64,000 bases of DNA from Acidimicrobiaceae bacterium (GCA_003152015.1 PLZF01000023.1:1-64000), one strand, 5' to 3'; shown: positions 43,310 to 51,990, numbered from the stretch's first letter. Notes: generated by a model not told the origin, from the letters alone. Program-made: numbers and translations.

Positions 43310-44512
43310 GTGGACCTTCGCTACACCCAAGCCGAGCAGTCATTTCGGACCGGCCTGCGAACCTGGCTCGCCGACACCCTGCCCGCCCTGCCATCCAAGC
43401 CGTCCCCCAATGACTGGCCAGGCCGGCGGGCCTATGACACCCACTGGCAACGCCTGCTCTTCGATGCCGGGTACGCCGGAGTGGACTGGCCGGTCGAAGG
43501 CGGAGGTCGCGGATCGTCCCCGGTCGAACAGCTGATCTTCAAAGAGGAGCTCGAACGAGCGCACGCCCCTTACGTCGGGGTGAACTTCGTCGGACTGCTC
43601 CACGCCGGGCCCACCGTCATCGCCGAGGGTACCCCCGAGCAACGCCAGCGATACCTCCCTCCCATCCTCAGGGGTGACGAAGTGTGGTGCCAGGGCTTCT
43701 CCGAGCCCGATGCCGGCAGCGACCTCGCCTCCTTGCGCACCCGCGCCGTGCGCGACGGCGACGAGTACGTGGTCACCGGCTCGAAGATCTGGACGTCACA
43801 CGCCGAAGTGGCCGACTACTGCGAACTGTTGGTCCGCACCGGTGCCGAGGACAGCCGTCACCGGGGCATCACCTGGCTGATTCTGCCCATGGACTCGGCC
43901 GGAGTGGAGATCCGACCACTCACCACCATCGCCGGCTCCGCCGAGTTCGCCGAACTGTTTCTGGATGGAGTGCGCATCCCTGTCTCCAACCGCGTGGGTG
44001 ACGAGAATGACGGCTGGAGGGTGACCATGGTGACCCTCAGCTTCGAACGTGGGACCGCCTTCGTGGGCGACCTGCTCGAAGCCATCGAACTGTTGTCGAA
44101 GTCGGTGGCGCTGGCCCACCGCACCGGGGCGTGGTCGGACCCGGGAGTCCGGCGCCAGGCCGGCCACCTCAAGGCCGAGCTCGACGCGCTGTGGGCCCTG
44201 ACCAAGCGCAACGTGTCCCAGGCGGCCCGGACCGGAGTACCGGGTATCGGAGGGACCGTGTTCAAGCTGGCCTACACCGAGACCCGCCAGAAGTTGGGAG
44301 AGTTCTCGTTGTCCCTACTGGGACGGGCCGGGTTGGCCGCCCACGACTCCGAGGGTCTCGACGGCTTGGGATCGTTGCCGGCCGAGGCCATGGTGGAGGA
44401 CTGGTTGCGCGGAATATCATTGACCATTGCGGCGGGAACGTCACAGATACAGCGGAACATCGTGGGTGAACGGATCCTCGGACTTCCGAAGGAGCCCATC
44501 CGTGGACTTTGA
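43310..44512 (+). CDS. Acyl-CoA dehydrogenase (FadE), catalytic-type subunit
   Basis: 400 aa, GTG start (MDLRYTQAEQSFR). GFSEPDAGSDLASL, TGSKIWTSHAEVAD, GWRVTMVTLSFERG and AAGTSQIQRNIVGERILGLP identify it. Same opening pattern as the FadE at 34.9 kb, and likewise followed by a second, shorter FadE with which it overlaps by 11 bp. Probably the catalytic half of a heteromeric enzyme acting on a bulky CoA ester. Confidence 0.86.
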   Translation: MDLRYTQAEQSFRTGLRTWLADTLPALPSKPSPNDWPGRRAYDTHWQRLLFDAGYAGVDWPVEGGGRGSSPVEQLIFKEELERAHAPYVGVNFVGLLHAGPTVIAEGTPEQRQRYLPPILRGDEVWCQGFSEPDAGSDLASLRTRAVRDGDEYVVTGSKIWTSHAEVADYCELLVRTGAEDSRHRGITWLILPMDSAGVEIRPLTTIAGSAEFAELFLDGVRIPVSNRVGDENDGWRVTMVTLSFERGTAFVGDLLEAIELLSKSVALAHRTGAWSDPGVRRQAGHLKAELDALWALTKRNVSQAARTGVPGIGGTVFKLAYTETRQKLGEFSLSLLGRAGLAAHDSEGLDGLGSLPAEAMVEDWLRGISLTIAAGTSQIQRNIVGERILGLPKEPIRGL

Positions 44513-45548
44513 GCTCACCGAGTTCCAATCCGATCTGGCCACCGGGGTCCGTCGCCTCTGTGAGGGGCGTTTCGCCCTCGACACCCTGCGCCGAGCCGAA
44601 GGATCCGACCGGGTGGTTGAACGGGACGGTTGGCGCCAGTTGGGTGGCGCCGGGGTGTTCAACCTGTGCCTGGGCGAAGATACCGGCGGGCTGGGGCTGG
44701 GGCTGGCCGACGCCGCCCTGGTGTTCGAGGAGTTGGGTCGCGCCCTGGTGCCGGGACCTCTTGTCGCCTCCCATCTGGCCGCCGGATTGATCGAAGGAGC
44801 CGACGACGGGTCGGTGGTGGTAGGCCTGGTGGAACGTCCAAGCGGCGGATCCGGGGCGACAGCCTCAGGGGGCTTGGCCATCCCCGTCGTCCCGGTCGTC
44901 CCGGTCGTCCCGGTCGTCATCGAGCACCTCGCCGATCTCGACGTGTTGCTGGCGGTGTCCGACGAGGGGGTGACCTCGATCGAGCCGTCCACCCTCGATG
45001 CCACCCGCATGGGACGACCGATGGACCCGCTCACCCCGTTGTGGTCGGTCAGCTCGCTGCCCGCCGGGACCCCGGTGGCCGGCGCTGACGTCTCCGCCCG
45101 GTGGCGACGCGACGGCGCGGTGCTCACCGCCGCGTTGCAGATCGGCGCGGCGGCATGGACCACCGAGCTGGCCGTCGAGTACGCCAAGGAGCGAAAGCAA
45201 TTCGGGCGGCCGATCGGGGGGTTCCAGGCCATCAAACATCTCTGTGCCGACATGGTGGTGCGGACCGAGGTGGCCCGGGCCGCCGTCCATGCCGCCGCGG
45301 TGACAGTCGATCAACCCGATGTCGGCGACGCCCTGGTGGCCGCGGCCGGAGCCAAGTTGTTGGCCGACGAAGCCGCACTGGCCAACGGAAGATCGTGCAT
45401 CCAGGTTCACGGCGGTATGGGGTTCACCTGGGAGGTGCCCGCTCATCTGGCCTACAAGCGGGCGCGGGTACTGGCCACCCAGTTCGGTACCGACCACGAG
45501 TTGGCACAATCACTGGCACAATCACTGGCACAATCACTGGCACAATAG
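44502..45548 (+). CDS. Acyl-CoA dehydrogenase (FadE), second subunit
   Basis: 348 aa from GTG 44502 (VDFELTEFQSDLATG). Motifs AVEYAKERKQFGRPIGGFQAIKH and CIQVHGGMGFTWEVPAHLAYKRA fit the family. Two in-frame tandem repeats are unusual: a 9-bp unit at about 44885-44920 (encoding VVPVVPVVPVV) and a 12-bp unit at the very end that encodes repeated SLAQ. Overlap with the upstream FadE suggests fixed stoichiometry. Confidence 0.86.
   Translation: MDFELTEFQSDLATGVRRLCEGRFALDTLRRAEGSDRVVERDGWRQLGGAGVFNLCLGEDTGGLGLGLADAALVFEELGRALVPGPLVASHLAAGLIEGADDGSVVVGLVERPSGGSGATASGGLAIPVVPVVPVVPVVIEHLADLDVLLAVSDEGVTSIEPSTLDATRMGRPMDPLTPLWSVSSLPAGTPVAGADVSARWRRDGAVLTAALQIGAAAWTTELAVEYAKERKQFGRPIGGFQAIKHLCADMVVRTEVARAAVHAAAVTVDQPDVGDALVAAAGAKLLADEAALANGRSCIQVHGGMGFTWEVPAHLAYKRARVLATQFGTDHELAQSLAQSLAQSLAQ
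45502..45548. repeat. 12-bp tandem repeat at the 3' end of the FadE gene
   Basis: TGGCACAATCAC three times plus a partial fourth copy that supplies the stop codon (TAG). Changes in copy number would lengthen or shorten the SLAQ tail in frame. Confidence 0.9.
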
Positions 45549-45560
45549 GGAAGGCTCTTT

Positions 45561-45580
45561 CCCCGGACGTGGGTCCGGGG
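45561..45580. terminator. GC-rich hairpin between FadE and SDR
   Basis: CCCCGGAC / GTCCGGGG, 8-bp perfect stem with a GTGG loop, 12 bp after the FadE stop and 37 bp before the SDR start. There is no U-tract, so it could be a rho-type or partial terminator or an RNA processing hairpin. Confidence 0.4.
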
Positions 45581-45617
45581 CTGCGCCGAGCCGGCCGCGA
45601 GAGAAAGGTGCCAGATC

Positions 45618-46346
45618 ATGCAGATTGCCGGTTCCGTGGCCCTCGTCACCGGGGCCAACCGCGGCCTCGGGCAGGCGCTCGCCCACTCGCTGGCCGAACG
45701 GGGGGCACGCAAGGTCTATGCCGGTGCCCGCCATCTTGTGGATGTGACCGACGCCGACGTCATACCCATCCAACTGGACATCACCTCCCCCCAGGATGTG
45801 GCCGATGCGGCCCGTCGTTGCGGCGACGTCACCTTGCTGATCAACAACGCCGTCGAGGCACGTCAAAGCCCGCTCATCGGCGCTGGATCCCTGGAGGCGG
45901 CCCGGGCCCAAATGGAGACCAACTATTTCGGGACCCTCGCCATGTGCCAGGCCTTCGCACCCGTGCTCGCCCGCACCGGCGGCGGCGCCATCGTGAACAT
46001 GCTCTCCATCGTCTCGTTTTTCAACGAGCCGAGCATCGGTTCCTTCTGCGTCACCAAGGCCGCGCTGTGGTCGATGACCAACGGGATCAGGATCGAGCTT
46101 CGCCCGCAGCGCACCCTCGTCCTCGGCGTCCACTCCGGGTTCATCGACACCCGCCAGGCCACCGGCGTCCAGGGAGCCAAACACGCCCCGGCGGACGTGG
46201 CGGCACTGGTCCTCGACGCGGTGGAAGCCGGCCACGAAGAACTGCTCGTCGACGAACGGACACGCAATATGAAGGCCTCATTGCCCCGCGACCTCGAGTT
46301 GATCTACCCCGAGATCGAGAGGCAGTGGAAGGCCAGCCTCCGCTGA
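45618..46346 (+). CDS. SDR-fold protein lacking the catalytic tyrosine
   Basis: 242 aa. Cofactor loop TGANRGLGQALA, INNAVEA (NNAG changed), Ser in LSIVSFF, and then IGSFCVTKAALWS. The residue 13 after the Ser, where Tyr of YxxxK must stand, is Phe; Lys is kept. Spacing leaves no other Tyr to take the role. So it binds NAD(P) in principle but should be poor at ordinary carbonyl reduction. GAGAAAGGTG ribosome site just upstream. A hairpin separates it from the FadE operon, so it may be read through or separately controlled. Confidence 0.75.
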   Translation: MQIAGSVALVTGANRGLGQALAHSLAERGARKVYAGARHLVDVTDADVIPIQLDITSPQDVADAARRCGDVTLLINNAVEARQSPLIGAGSLEAARAQMETNYFGTLAMCQAFAPVLARTGGGAIVNMLSIVSFFNEPSIGSFCVTKAALWSMTNGIRIELRPQRTLVLGVHSGFIDTRQATGVQGAKHAPADVAALVLDAVEAGHEELLVDERTRNMKASLPRDLELIYPEIERQWKASLR

Positions 46347-46447
46347 TGGTCTTGGCGCTGGTCAACTGCTAACTACCCTTGACCGGTTCGGGCTGTGGGT
46401 GAAGGCACGCCATACTGTCGACCTCGCACGCAACGGGAAAGGATCCG

Positions 46448-48328
46448 ATGGGTTCGAGGGAACACTCCATGAAGTCTGGGTCCAGATGGGCGCGCCGGAT
46501 CTCTGCCACCGCTGTCGTCGTGCTGGCTTTGGCGTCGGTGTCGGTCACCGTCCATGCTGCCGTCACCCGCACTGGCTCCAAGATGGCGGCCCGACCGACG
46601 CCCTCCGTCAACCTCGTTCCTTTCCAGTACATCGCCAAGGCGTATACCGAACTTCTGGGCCGGGCACCTGCCGCCGCCGAGTGGGCCCGAGCCGTGCAGT
46701 CCTTCGAGACCGAAGGATGCACGACCGCAGAGCTCATCCAACTCGGCGACACCATCGTGGCGTCGTCCGAATACCGCCACGACTACCCCAGTAACGATGC
46801 GGGCTCGATAGCACTCACCCTCTACCGCTTCGTCCTGAATCGGGAGCCGAATGAGGCCGAGTACGTCGCCATGAGGAACCAGCTCAACGGTACCCCAACA
46901 ACCCCACAACTCACACCGGCGGACGCGGCCACCTCTCTCTATGAGCGCCCTGAGTTCGCCACCCTCACCCAGCCGGCCATCTGCAACGCCACCGATCCGA
47001 GCTACTACTTCGGGAAGCCGGGCGACCTGACCGGATATCCCGCAATTACGACTCCGTCCACCGGCGCCCCCCGACCCGATGCACCCGGAGCGGCCTTGCA
47101 GCAGAGGCTCGACACCCTGTCCTTATTCGGCGGAGGCGTGGTTGTCTTACCGGAGCGGCAGGTGGTGGGCCTGGCCACCACCCTCACCATCCCGGGCAAT
47201 GTGACGCTCACCACCGCCGGTAATCCCGACCCCACCCGGTATGCGGACATGGCCCGGTTGGTGCGCTTGCCGTCGTTCACCACCCTTCCCGGCTACACCA
47301 GCTCCGAGCTCGTCCGCTTGGACCCGGGGGCAAAACTGGTTCATCTCTGGGTCGATGGGCAACGGGACGGACCGGATCCCAACTCGCTCGGCGTCTTCAA
47401 TATCCGCATGTTGGGCGGCGTGGGGACCACCGTGCAGTCCGATCGGATCGGCAACTCATATGGTGCCAGCAATCTCGAGGACGACGTCCAACCGCCTACC
47501 GCCGACGACCCCACCGGATGCAAGGGGAACGTGGTGTCCGACAACCTGGTGGAGGGCTATGCCACCGCCCACGGCGGGACGGTTCCGGGCGAGGACGCCA
47601 ACGACCATCCCGAAACGGACGGTTTCGGTCTCTACTGCGGATCAACCGAAGTCAGAGGTAATTCGATCGTCGACGTCTCGGATGCCGCCATCGTCCTGTT
47701 CGACGGGAGCCCGGAGCCGGCCACCGTTCCGGCCCAACTTTCGCAGGTGGCGGATAACACCATCATCTCGGCTGGCAACTCGCTCTACTGGGGCATCGTC
47801 ACCGACCCGTTCTGGTCGTTGCACTCCGGGGCGATCCCCGGTGGTGATCCGGTCGGCATCGTCACCCGCTCCTTCGCGGCGGGACCGAGCGCCTCGGCCG
47901 TCATCCGTGACAACCACCTGTGGTCCGGCGACCGCACCCACTTCGACGTGATCCTCTCTTCGGGGACCCACGAGCTCTTCGGCTCGACAGTCCATCAGAA
48001 CTGCCTGCTGCCCAACTCGGGTGGGCGCGCCACCTGTGGCGGTGGGAGGAACGCCAACGGTGCGGAGTGGATCGGGAACTCGAGCCAGGGTCTCCCATCA
48101 TGGGCCCAGATGGGCATCTACGCGGGGGGGACACGGGATGCCGTCTTTACGGGAAACAGCTTCCCGAACCTGGGTCACGTGACCGGTGGGGCATGCCTGA
48201 AAGGGACGGTCATCGTCGCCTACGGGAACGGCACCACCACCGACTTCGCCCCCGGTCTACTGATCGACCTCCCTTTCACCAGAGACATCGCGCTGCGCAG
48301 CGATCTCTGCATCACCCCGTCGTTCTGA
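46448..48328 (+). CDS. Exported DUF4214 plus right-handed beta-helix protein
   Basis: 626 aa. Signal-anchor near residues 17-38 (ISATAVVVLALASVSVTVHA). Residues about 55-170 resemble DUF4214 (IAKAYTELLGRAPAAAEWARA, LYRFVLNREPNEAEY), a domain of bacterial surface proteins. From about 215 on there are repeated short beta-strand turns (GGGVVVLPERQVVGLATTLTIPG, GNVVSDNLVEGYATAHGG, VRGNSIVDVSDAAIVLF, VFTGNSFPNLGH) typical of a right-handed parallel beta-helix, the fold of many polysaccharide lyases. No lyase residues can be assigned. Start could also be ATG 46469. Confidence 0.7.
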   Translation: MGSREHSMKSGSRWARRISATAVVVLALASVSVTVHAAVTRTGSKMAARPTPSVNLVPFQYIAKAYTELLGRAPAAAEWARAVQSFETEGCTTAELIQLGDTIVASSEYRHDYPSNDAGSIALTLYRFVLNREPNEAEYVAMRNQLNGTPTTPQLTPADAATSLYERPEFATLTQPAICNATDPSYYFGKPGDLTGYPAITTPSTGAPRPDAPGAALQQRLDTLSLFGGGVVVLPERQVVGLATTLTIPGNVTLTTAGNPDPTRYADMARLVRLPSFTTLPGYTSSELVRLDPGAKLVHLWVDGQRDGPDPNSLGVFNIRMLGGVGTTVQSDRIGNSYGASNLEDDVQPPTADDPTGCKGNVVSDNLVEGYATAHGGTVPGEDANDHPETDGFGLYCGSTEVRGNSIVDVSDAAIVLFDGSPEPATVPAQLSQVADNTIISAGNSLYWGIVTDPFWSLHSGAIPGGDPVGIVTRSFAAGPSASAVIRDNHLWSGDRTHFDVILSSGTHELFGSTVHQNCLLPNSGGRATCGGGRNANGAEWIGNSSQGLPSWAQMGIYAGGTRDAVFTGNSFPNLGHVTGGACLKGTVIVAYGNGTTTDFAPGLLIDLPFTRDIALRSDLCITPSF

Positions 48329-48354
48329 GGAGACAGCGGCGCTATCCTGCGCCG

Positions 48355-49359
48355 GTGACCTCCGACACGCCCTCTCAAACGTTCACGTCGCCCATCGCCT
48401 CTCCCGAGGATGTCGTCACTGTCCTGCCGGCCGGCCGGACCGTCTACGGCATGCAACTACCCATCCAGTCGCAGTCGAGTATCTACGTGCAGCCGTGGGA
48501 ACTCAGCGCCGGGCCCGACGAGTTGGCCCGGGTGACCCTGGCGTGCGAGTCGGCCGGCTTCTTCTATGTCGGGGTGTGCGACCACACCTTCATCCCCGAG
48601 CGCCTGGCCGGCGCCATGAACACCATCTGGTACGACACGGTGGCCACCCTCGGTTGGTTGGCCGGGGTCAGCACCAGCATCCGGCTGCTGTCGCATATCT
48701 ACGTGATCGCCCTCCGCCATCCGCTGCGATCAGCCAAGGAGTTCGCCACCCTCGATGTCCTGTCGAATGGCCGGGTCATCTGCGGGGTCGGCGCCGGTCA
48801 CGTGGCCGAGGAGTTCGCCCAGATGGGTCCCGACTTCGACCACCGCGGTGCGGCCACCGATGAAGCCATGGCCGGCTTGGCCAACGCACTGGTGAACGAG
48901 TACCCGGTGCTGGAGGGACCGCGCTGGAAGGCAACGGGGCTCGGATTGAGCCCCCGCCCAATCCAGTCTCCCCGCCCGCCGATCTGGGCCGGCGGATCAT
49001 CCCCGGCCGCACTCCGTCGTACAGCCCGGTTTGCCGACGGGTGGCTGCCGCAATCCCTCGGGCCCAATGTGGAATTGTTGGCCGGCCTCCATCGGATGCG
49101 CCAGGAGTACCGGGAGGGCGCGCCCCTCGACATCGGTGGGCTATCCGAGTTTCTCTACGTGGGTGACCCTCCCACCGGTTTCGAACTACCAAAGGGAACG
49201 ATCTCGGGCTCGTGCGACAAGATTGCCGAGTACCTGCGGTCGTTCGCCGAAGCCGGTGTGGGTCAGGTGCAGGTACGGTTCCCGTCCCGCTCCGTCGACG
49301 AACTCTGCGATCAGATCGCCACCTTCGGTGCCGAGGTCACCCCGTTGGTGGACGCCTGA
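48355..49359 (+). CDS. LLM-class (F420-dependent) oxidoreductase
   Basis: 334 aa, GTG start. Luciferase-like TIM barrel: ELARVTLACESAGFFYVGVCDH, LSHIYVIALRHPLRSAKEFATLDVLSNGR, VGAGHVAEEFAQMGPDFDHRG and PPIWAGGSSPAALRRTARFADGWLP. These are the family's standard motifs; the GVGAG and AKEF..LD.LS.GR stretches fit F420 binders. Substrate unknown. Placed between a surface protein and a hydratase in a catabolic neighbourhood. Confidence 0.82.
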   Translation: MTSDTPSQTFTSPIASPEDVVTVLPAGRTVYGMQLPIQSQSSIYVQPWELSAGPDELARVTLACESAGFFYVGVCDHTFIPERLAGAMNTIWYDTVATLGWLAGVSTSIRLLSHIYVIALRHPLRSAKEFATLDVLSNGRVICGVGAGHVAEEFAQMGPDFDHRGAATDEAMAGLANALVNEYPVLEGPRWKATGLGLSPRPIQSPRPPIWAGGSSPAALRRTARFADGWLPQSLGPNVELLAGLHRMRQEYREGAPLDIGGLSEFLYVGDPPTGFELPKGTISGSCDKIAEYLRSFAEAGVGQVQVRFPSRSVDELCDQIATFGAEVTPLVDA

Positions 49360-49410
49360 TCATCGATCCCACCGTGGCGCCGGCCCGGAATGGGCGGCAC
49401 TCACTTGGAT

Positions 49411-50262
49411 TCAGCGATAGGTGGCCTGGCCGGCGTCGATCACGATGCCGGCCGGCGTGGCTGTCCGAAAGTAGGCGTTGCCATCGCCGAGCTCCCAGAT
49501 GCTCACCGTGAGCTCATCTCCGGGCATGACCGGCTTGGAGAAACGGGCCGCCATCGAGACGAAGCGATCGGGATCCGAACCGCAGAGCGAATGCAGCAAC
49601 GCTCGCCCGGTGAACCCGAACGAGCACAGTCCGTGAAGAATGGGTCGGTCGAAACCGGCCATAGCCGCGAATTTTGGATCGGAGTGAAGGGGATTGTGAT
49701 CTCCGGAGAGCCGGTAGAGCAGGGCTTGGTCGGTCCGGGTGGGATAGACCACCACATGATCGGGCTCCTTCTCGGGTGCAGCTACATTGCTCGATGGACC
49801 CCGGTCACCACCCCACCCGCCTTCGCCCCGAATGAACGCTGACGAAGACGTGGTCCACAGGCCTTCGCCGCTGGTCTCATCGCTGGCGGTGGTCTCGGTG
49901 ACGACCAACGCGCCGGACCCCTTGTCGTAGATACCGGTGATGGTGGTCACCGAGAGGGCCGCCCCCTCGACCGGCAGCGAGCGATGCAGGCGCACCGACT
50001 GCTCACCGTGGACCAGCATGGCCGGATTGAACTGGCCAATCGATCGGTAGGCACTGCCGCCGCGGGCCAGAACGACCGGGAAGGTCGGCAGCACACGCTG
50101 GTCGACACCTGAAGAGTTGTCGGTGGTGAACTCGAGTTCCGAACCGGTCGGATCGAGCGCACCGGCCCCCACCCCCAGGGCGTAGACCAGCGCATCTTTC
50201 GAATCCCACGATACCCGTTCCGGCTCGGACGTGGCCCCCACAGCTTCGGCATTGATCGGCAT
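49411..50262 (-). CDS. MaoC-type double-hotdog enoyl-CoA hydratase
   Basis: 283 aa. Two hotdog halves; the C-terminal half has the hydratase-2 signature YRLSGDHNPLHSDPKFAAMAGFDRP with catalytic Asp and His, then ILHGLCSFGFTGRALL. Such proteins hydrate trans-2-enoyl-CoA to (R)-3-hydroxyacyl-CoA, and one is used in steroid side-chain beta-oxidation. The start is 38 bp from the edge of the 8-bp tandem array, so the array sits in its promoter region. Confidence 0.85.
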   Translation of the reverse strand: MPINAEAVGATSEPERVSWDSKDALVYALGVGAGALDPTGSELEFTTDNSSGVDQRVLPTFPVVLARGGSAYRSIGQFNPAMLVHGEQSVRLHRSLPVEGAALSVTTITGIYDKGSGALVVTETTASDETSGEGLWTTSSSAFIRGEGGWGGDRGPSSNVAAPEKEPDHVVVYPTRTDQALLYRLSGDHNPLHSDPKFAAMAGFDRPILHGLCSFGFTGRALLHSLCGSDPDRFVSMAARFSKPVMPGDELTVSIWELGDGNAYFRTATPAGIVIDAGQATYR

Positions 50263-50300
50263 AACACGAGATGTTACGCGCGGGTTGAACCGGGGTCGAT

Positions 50301-50444
50301 TCAGCCGGTCAGCCGGTCAGCCGGTCAGTCCGTCAGCCGGTCAGTCCGTCAGCCGGTCAGTCCGTCAGCCGGTCAGCCGGTCAGCCGGTCAGTCCGTCAG
50401 TCCGTCAGTCCGTCAGCCGGTCAGCCGGTCAGCCGGTCAGTCCG
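50301..50444. repeat. Array of 18 units made from two 8-bp words
   Basis: A = TCAGCCGG, B = TCAGTCCG, in the order AAABABABAAABBBAAAB with no gap, 144 bp. The following base run gives the TGA stop of the minus-strand gene at 50445. Each unit contains TGA on the minus strand, so every frame is closed inside the array. It fills the space between that gene's stop and the promoter of the hydratase gene. Confidence 0.95.
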
Positions 50445-51008
50445 TCAGCCCGGTGACGTGGTCGAGGTGGTTGAGCTCCCCCCCAGGGGCGATGGCTGCG
50501 ATGTCGATGTCGTGGTGGTCCCCGATCCGCCGAGACTGGTGGTCGAGGTGGTGGAAGAGGAATACCCCGTGGTGGTCGTTGTCGTCGACCCCTTGCCGCC
50601 GGGGGCGACCGTCGATGTGGTGGAAGAGGACGGGACCGGTTCGGTGGTGGACGTAGACGTCGGAGAGACGGTAGTGGTGGATGGCGTCGTAATCGGCGTC
50701 ACCACCGGGACGTAGCCCGCGGGGATGTTCGTGTTCTTCTGCACCGGAGGAGTTGATGGATACTGGATATGCAGCGCTTCGAAGCCCGCGAACAGGACGA
50801 CCATCAACAGCGTGGAGCGCCTGACCGGAAACCGGCCGTGTACCGGACGTCCCATCCATCCCGGGAGGCCGTGTCGCTTGGTGACACGGAGAGCAGGGGC
50901 CGATGTGGCCGTCTTGATCGTCTTGGTTGGTTCGTCGCCCGAACCGTCGCCCGAACCGTCGCCCGAACCGTCGCCCGAACCGTCGGCCACCCCGGAATCG
51001 TCGGTCAT
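50445..51008 (-). CDS. Single-span membrane protein with Ser/Thr-rich extracytoplasmic tail
   Basis: 187 aa, unrecognised. Acidic Gly/Asp/Ser repeat at the N-terminus (GSGDGSGDGSGD, from a 12-bp tandem repeat), a basic region, one membrane helix (LLMVVLFAGFEALHIQ, about residues 67-82), then about 100 residues of Thr/Ser with a few Gly/Pro, likely extracytoplasmic and possibly glycosylated. Starts inside the stop of the MscS gene (ATGA overlap) and so belongs to the same operon; it may anchor or modulate the channel. Confidence 0.6.
   Translation of the reverse strand: MTDDSGVADGSGDGSGDGSGDGSGDEPTKTIKTATSAPALRVTKRHGLPGWMGRPVHGRFPVRRSTLLMVVLFAGFEALHIQYPSTPPVQKNTNIPAGYVPVVTPITTPSTTTVSPTSTSTTEPVPSSSTTSTVAPGGKGSTTTTTTGYSSSTTSTTSLGGSGTTTTSTSQPSPLGGSSTTSTTSPG
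50941..50988. repeat. 12-bp tandem repeat, four units
   Basis: GAACCGTCGCCC three times plus GAACCGTCGGCC, encoding the repeated Gly-Asp-Gly-Ser of the N-terminus of the gene at 50445-51008. Confidence 0.9.
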
Positions 51009-51874
51009 GGCACCCCCTTGGTGGCGCTATCGCCGATCGGAGGTGAGGTGATCCCGGCAGACCGGAGTGCGGTAGCCGCCCGCAGCCGAATTTCCCGGCC
51101 GACTTCGAACTGGCGACCGGGGAGGGTGCGGGCAATCAACCGGAGCTGCACGTAACCGACCTCGATGGACTCCACGCCGGCTACCACCGGTTCGCCGAGG
51201 ATCAGGGTGCGCCAATGATCGTCATTGGCGATGGCATCGATGACCTCCCTCAGGAGCCCGGTGACCTGTTCGAGGTCCTCGTCCACCGGTACCGGGATGT
51301 CGATCACCGCCCGCGACCAGTCCTTGGACAGATTGGTCACCTGGCGTAGGGCACTGTTGGGCACAATCACCAGCTCACCCTGGGCCGTGCGCAGTTTGGT
51401 GACCCGAAGCGTGATCTCTTCCACGGTGCCAGTGATCCCGGTGTTTTGACCTGGCATCGACAGCCGAATTACGTCACCGAAGGCGAACTGGTGCTCGGCG
51501 AACAGGAAGAAACCGGCCAATAGATCCCCCACCAGCTGTTGCGCACCGAACCCGAGGCCGATGCCTATCACCGTGGCCGGGGCAACCAGGGTGGTGAGGG
51601 GAAGACCCAAGCGCTCAAGCACCAGAATCGCAGCAAGGAAGAACGTGAGGGCGACCACCACCCATTCGATAGCTTCGCTGAGCGCCCGTGACCTCTTGGC
51701 CCCTTCCGAGGCCACCAACCCCGACTCGATGGCCTTCTTGATGCGGGTGTCGAGGTCGCGACGTCGAACCGCTCCCGCCCAATGGGCCAGACGGACGATC
51801 AACCCCGCGCCGAGGAGGATAACCACGGCTGGGATCAGGGAGTTATCGAACCAGGAGTCACGAAGCCAGTGCAC
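51005..51874 (-). CDS. Small-conductance mechanosensitive channel (MscS family)
   Basis: 289 aa, GTG start. Three N-terminal membrane helices (AVVILLGAGLIVRLAHWAG, WVVVALTFFLAAILVLERLG, LVAPATVIGIGLGFGAQQLVGDLLAGFF). The last is the pore-lining TM3 with its Ala/Gly pattern. A beta domain follows (DVIRL...GTVEEITLRVTKLRT, VIVPNSAL), as in MscS. Releases solutes on osmotic downshock. Followed by the coupled Ser/Thr-rich membrane protein; divergent from the D-aminoacylase gene. Confidence 0.88.
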   Translation of the reverse strand: MHWLRDSWFDNSLIPAVVILLGAGLIVRLAHWAGAVRRRDLDTRIKKAIESGLVASEGAKRSRALSEAIEWVVVALTFFLAAILVLERLGLPLTTLVAPATVIGIGLGFGAQQLVGDLLAGFFLFAEHQFAFGDVIRLSMPGQNTGITGTVEEITLRVTKLRTAQGELVIVPNSALRQVTNLSKDWSRAVIDIPVPVDEDLEQVTGLLREVIDAIANDDHWRTLILGEPVVAGVESIEVGYVQLRLIARTLPGRQFEVGREIRLRAATALRSAGITSPPIGDSATKGVP

Positions 51875-51990
51875 GGTGATCGGAACCTACCATCGCCTTC
51901 TCGGCATCGCCGCCACCGGATCGGCTCCGGTCGGGGGCCCGAACCCGGCCCCACCGAAACCCTCCTGCGCACCGGGCTGCACGGTGTCGT

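Noticed and set aside
50301-50444. CRISPR array
   Set aside because: Units are 8 bp, directly adjacent, and have no spacers; no cas genes are present in the window.
50231-50656. Plus-strand open frame through the 8-bp array (SVRQPVSRSAGQ repeats)
   Set aside because: It is a by-product of the tandem array, antisense to two better supported genes, with no recognisable start or domain.
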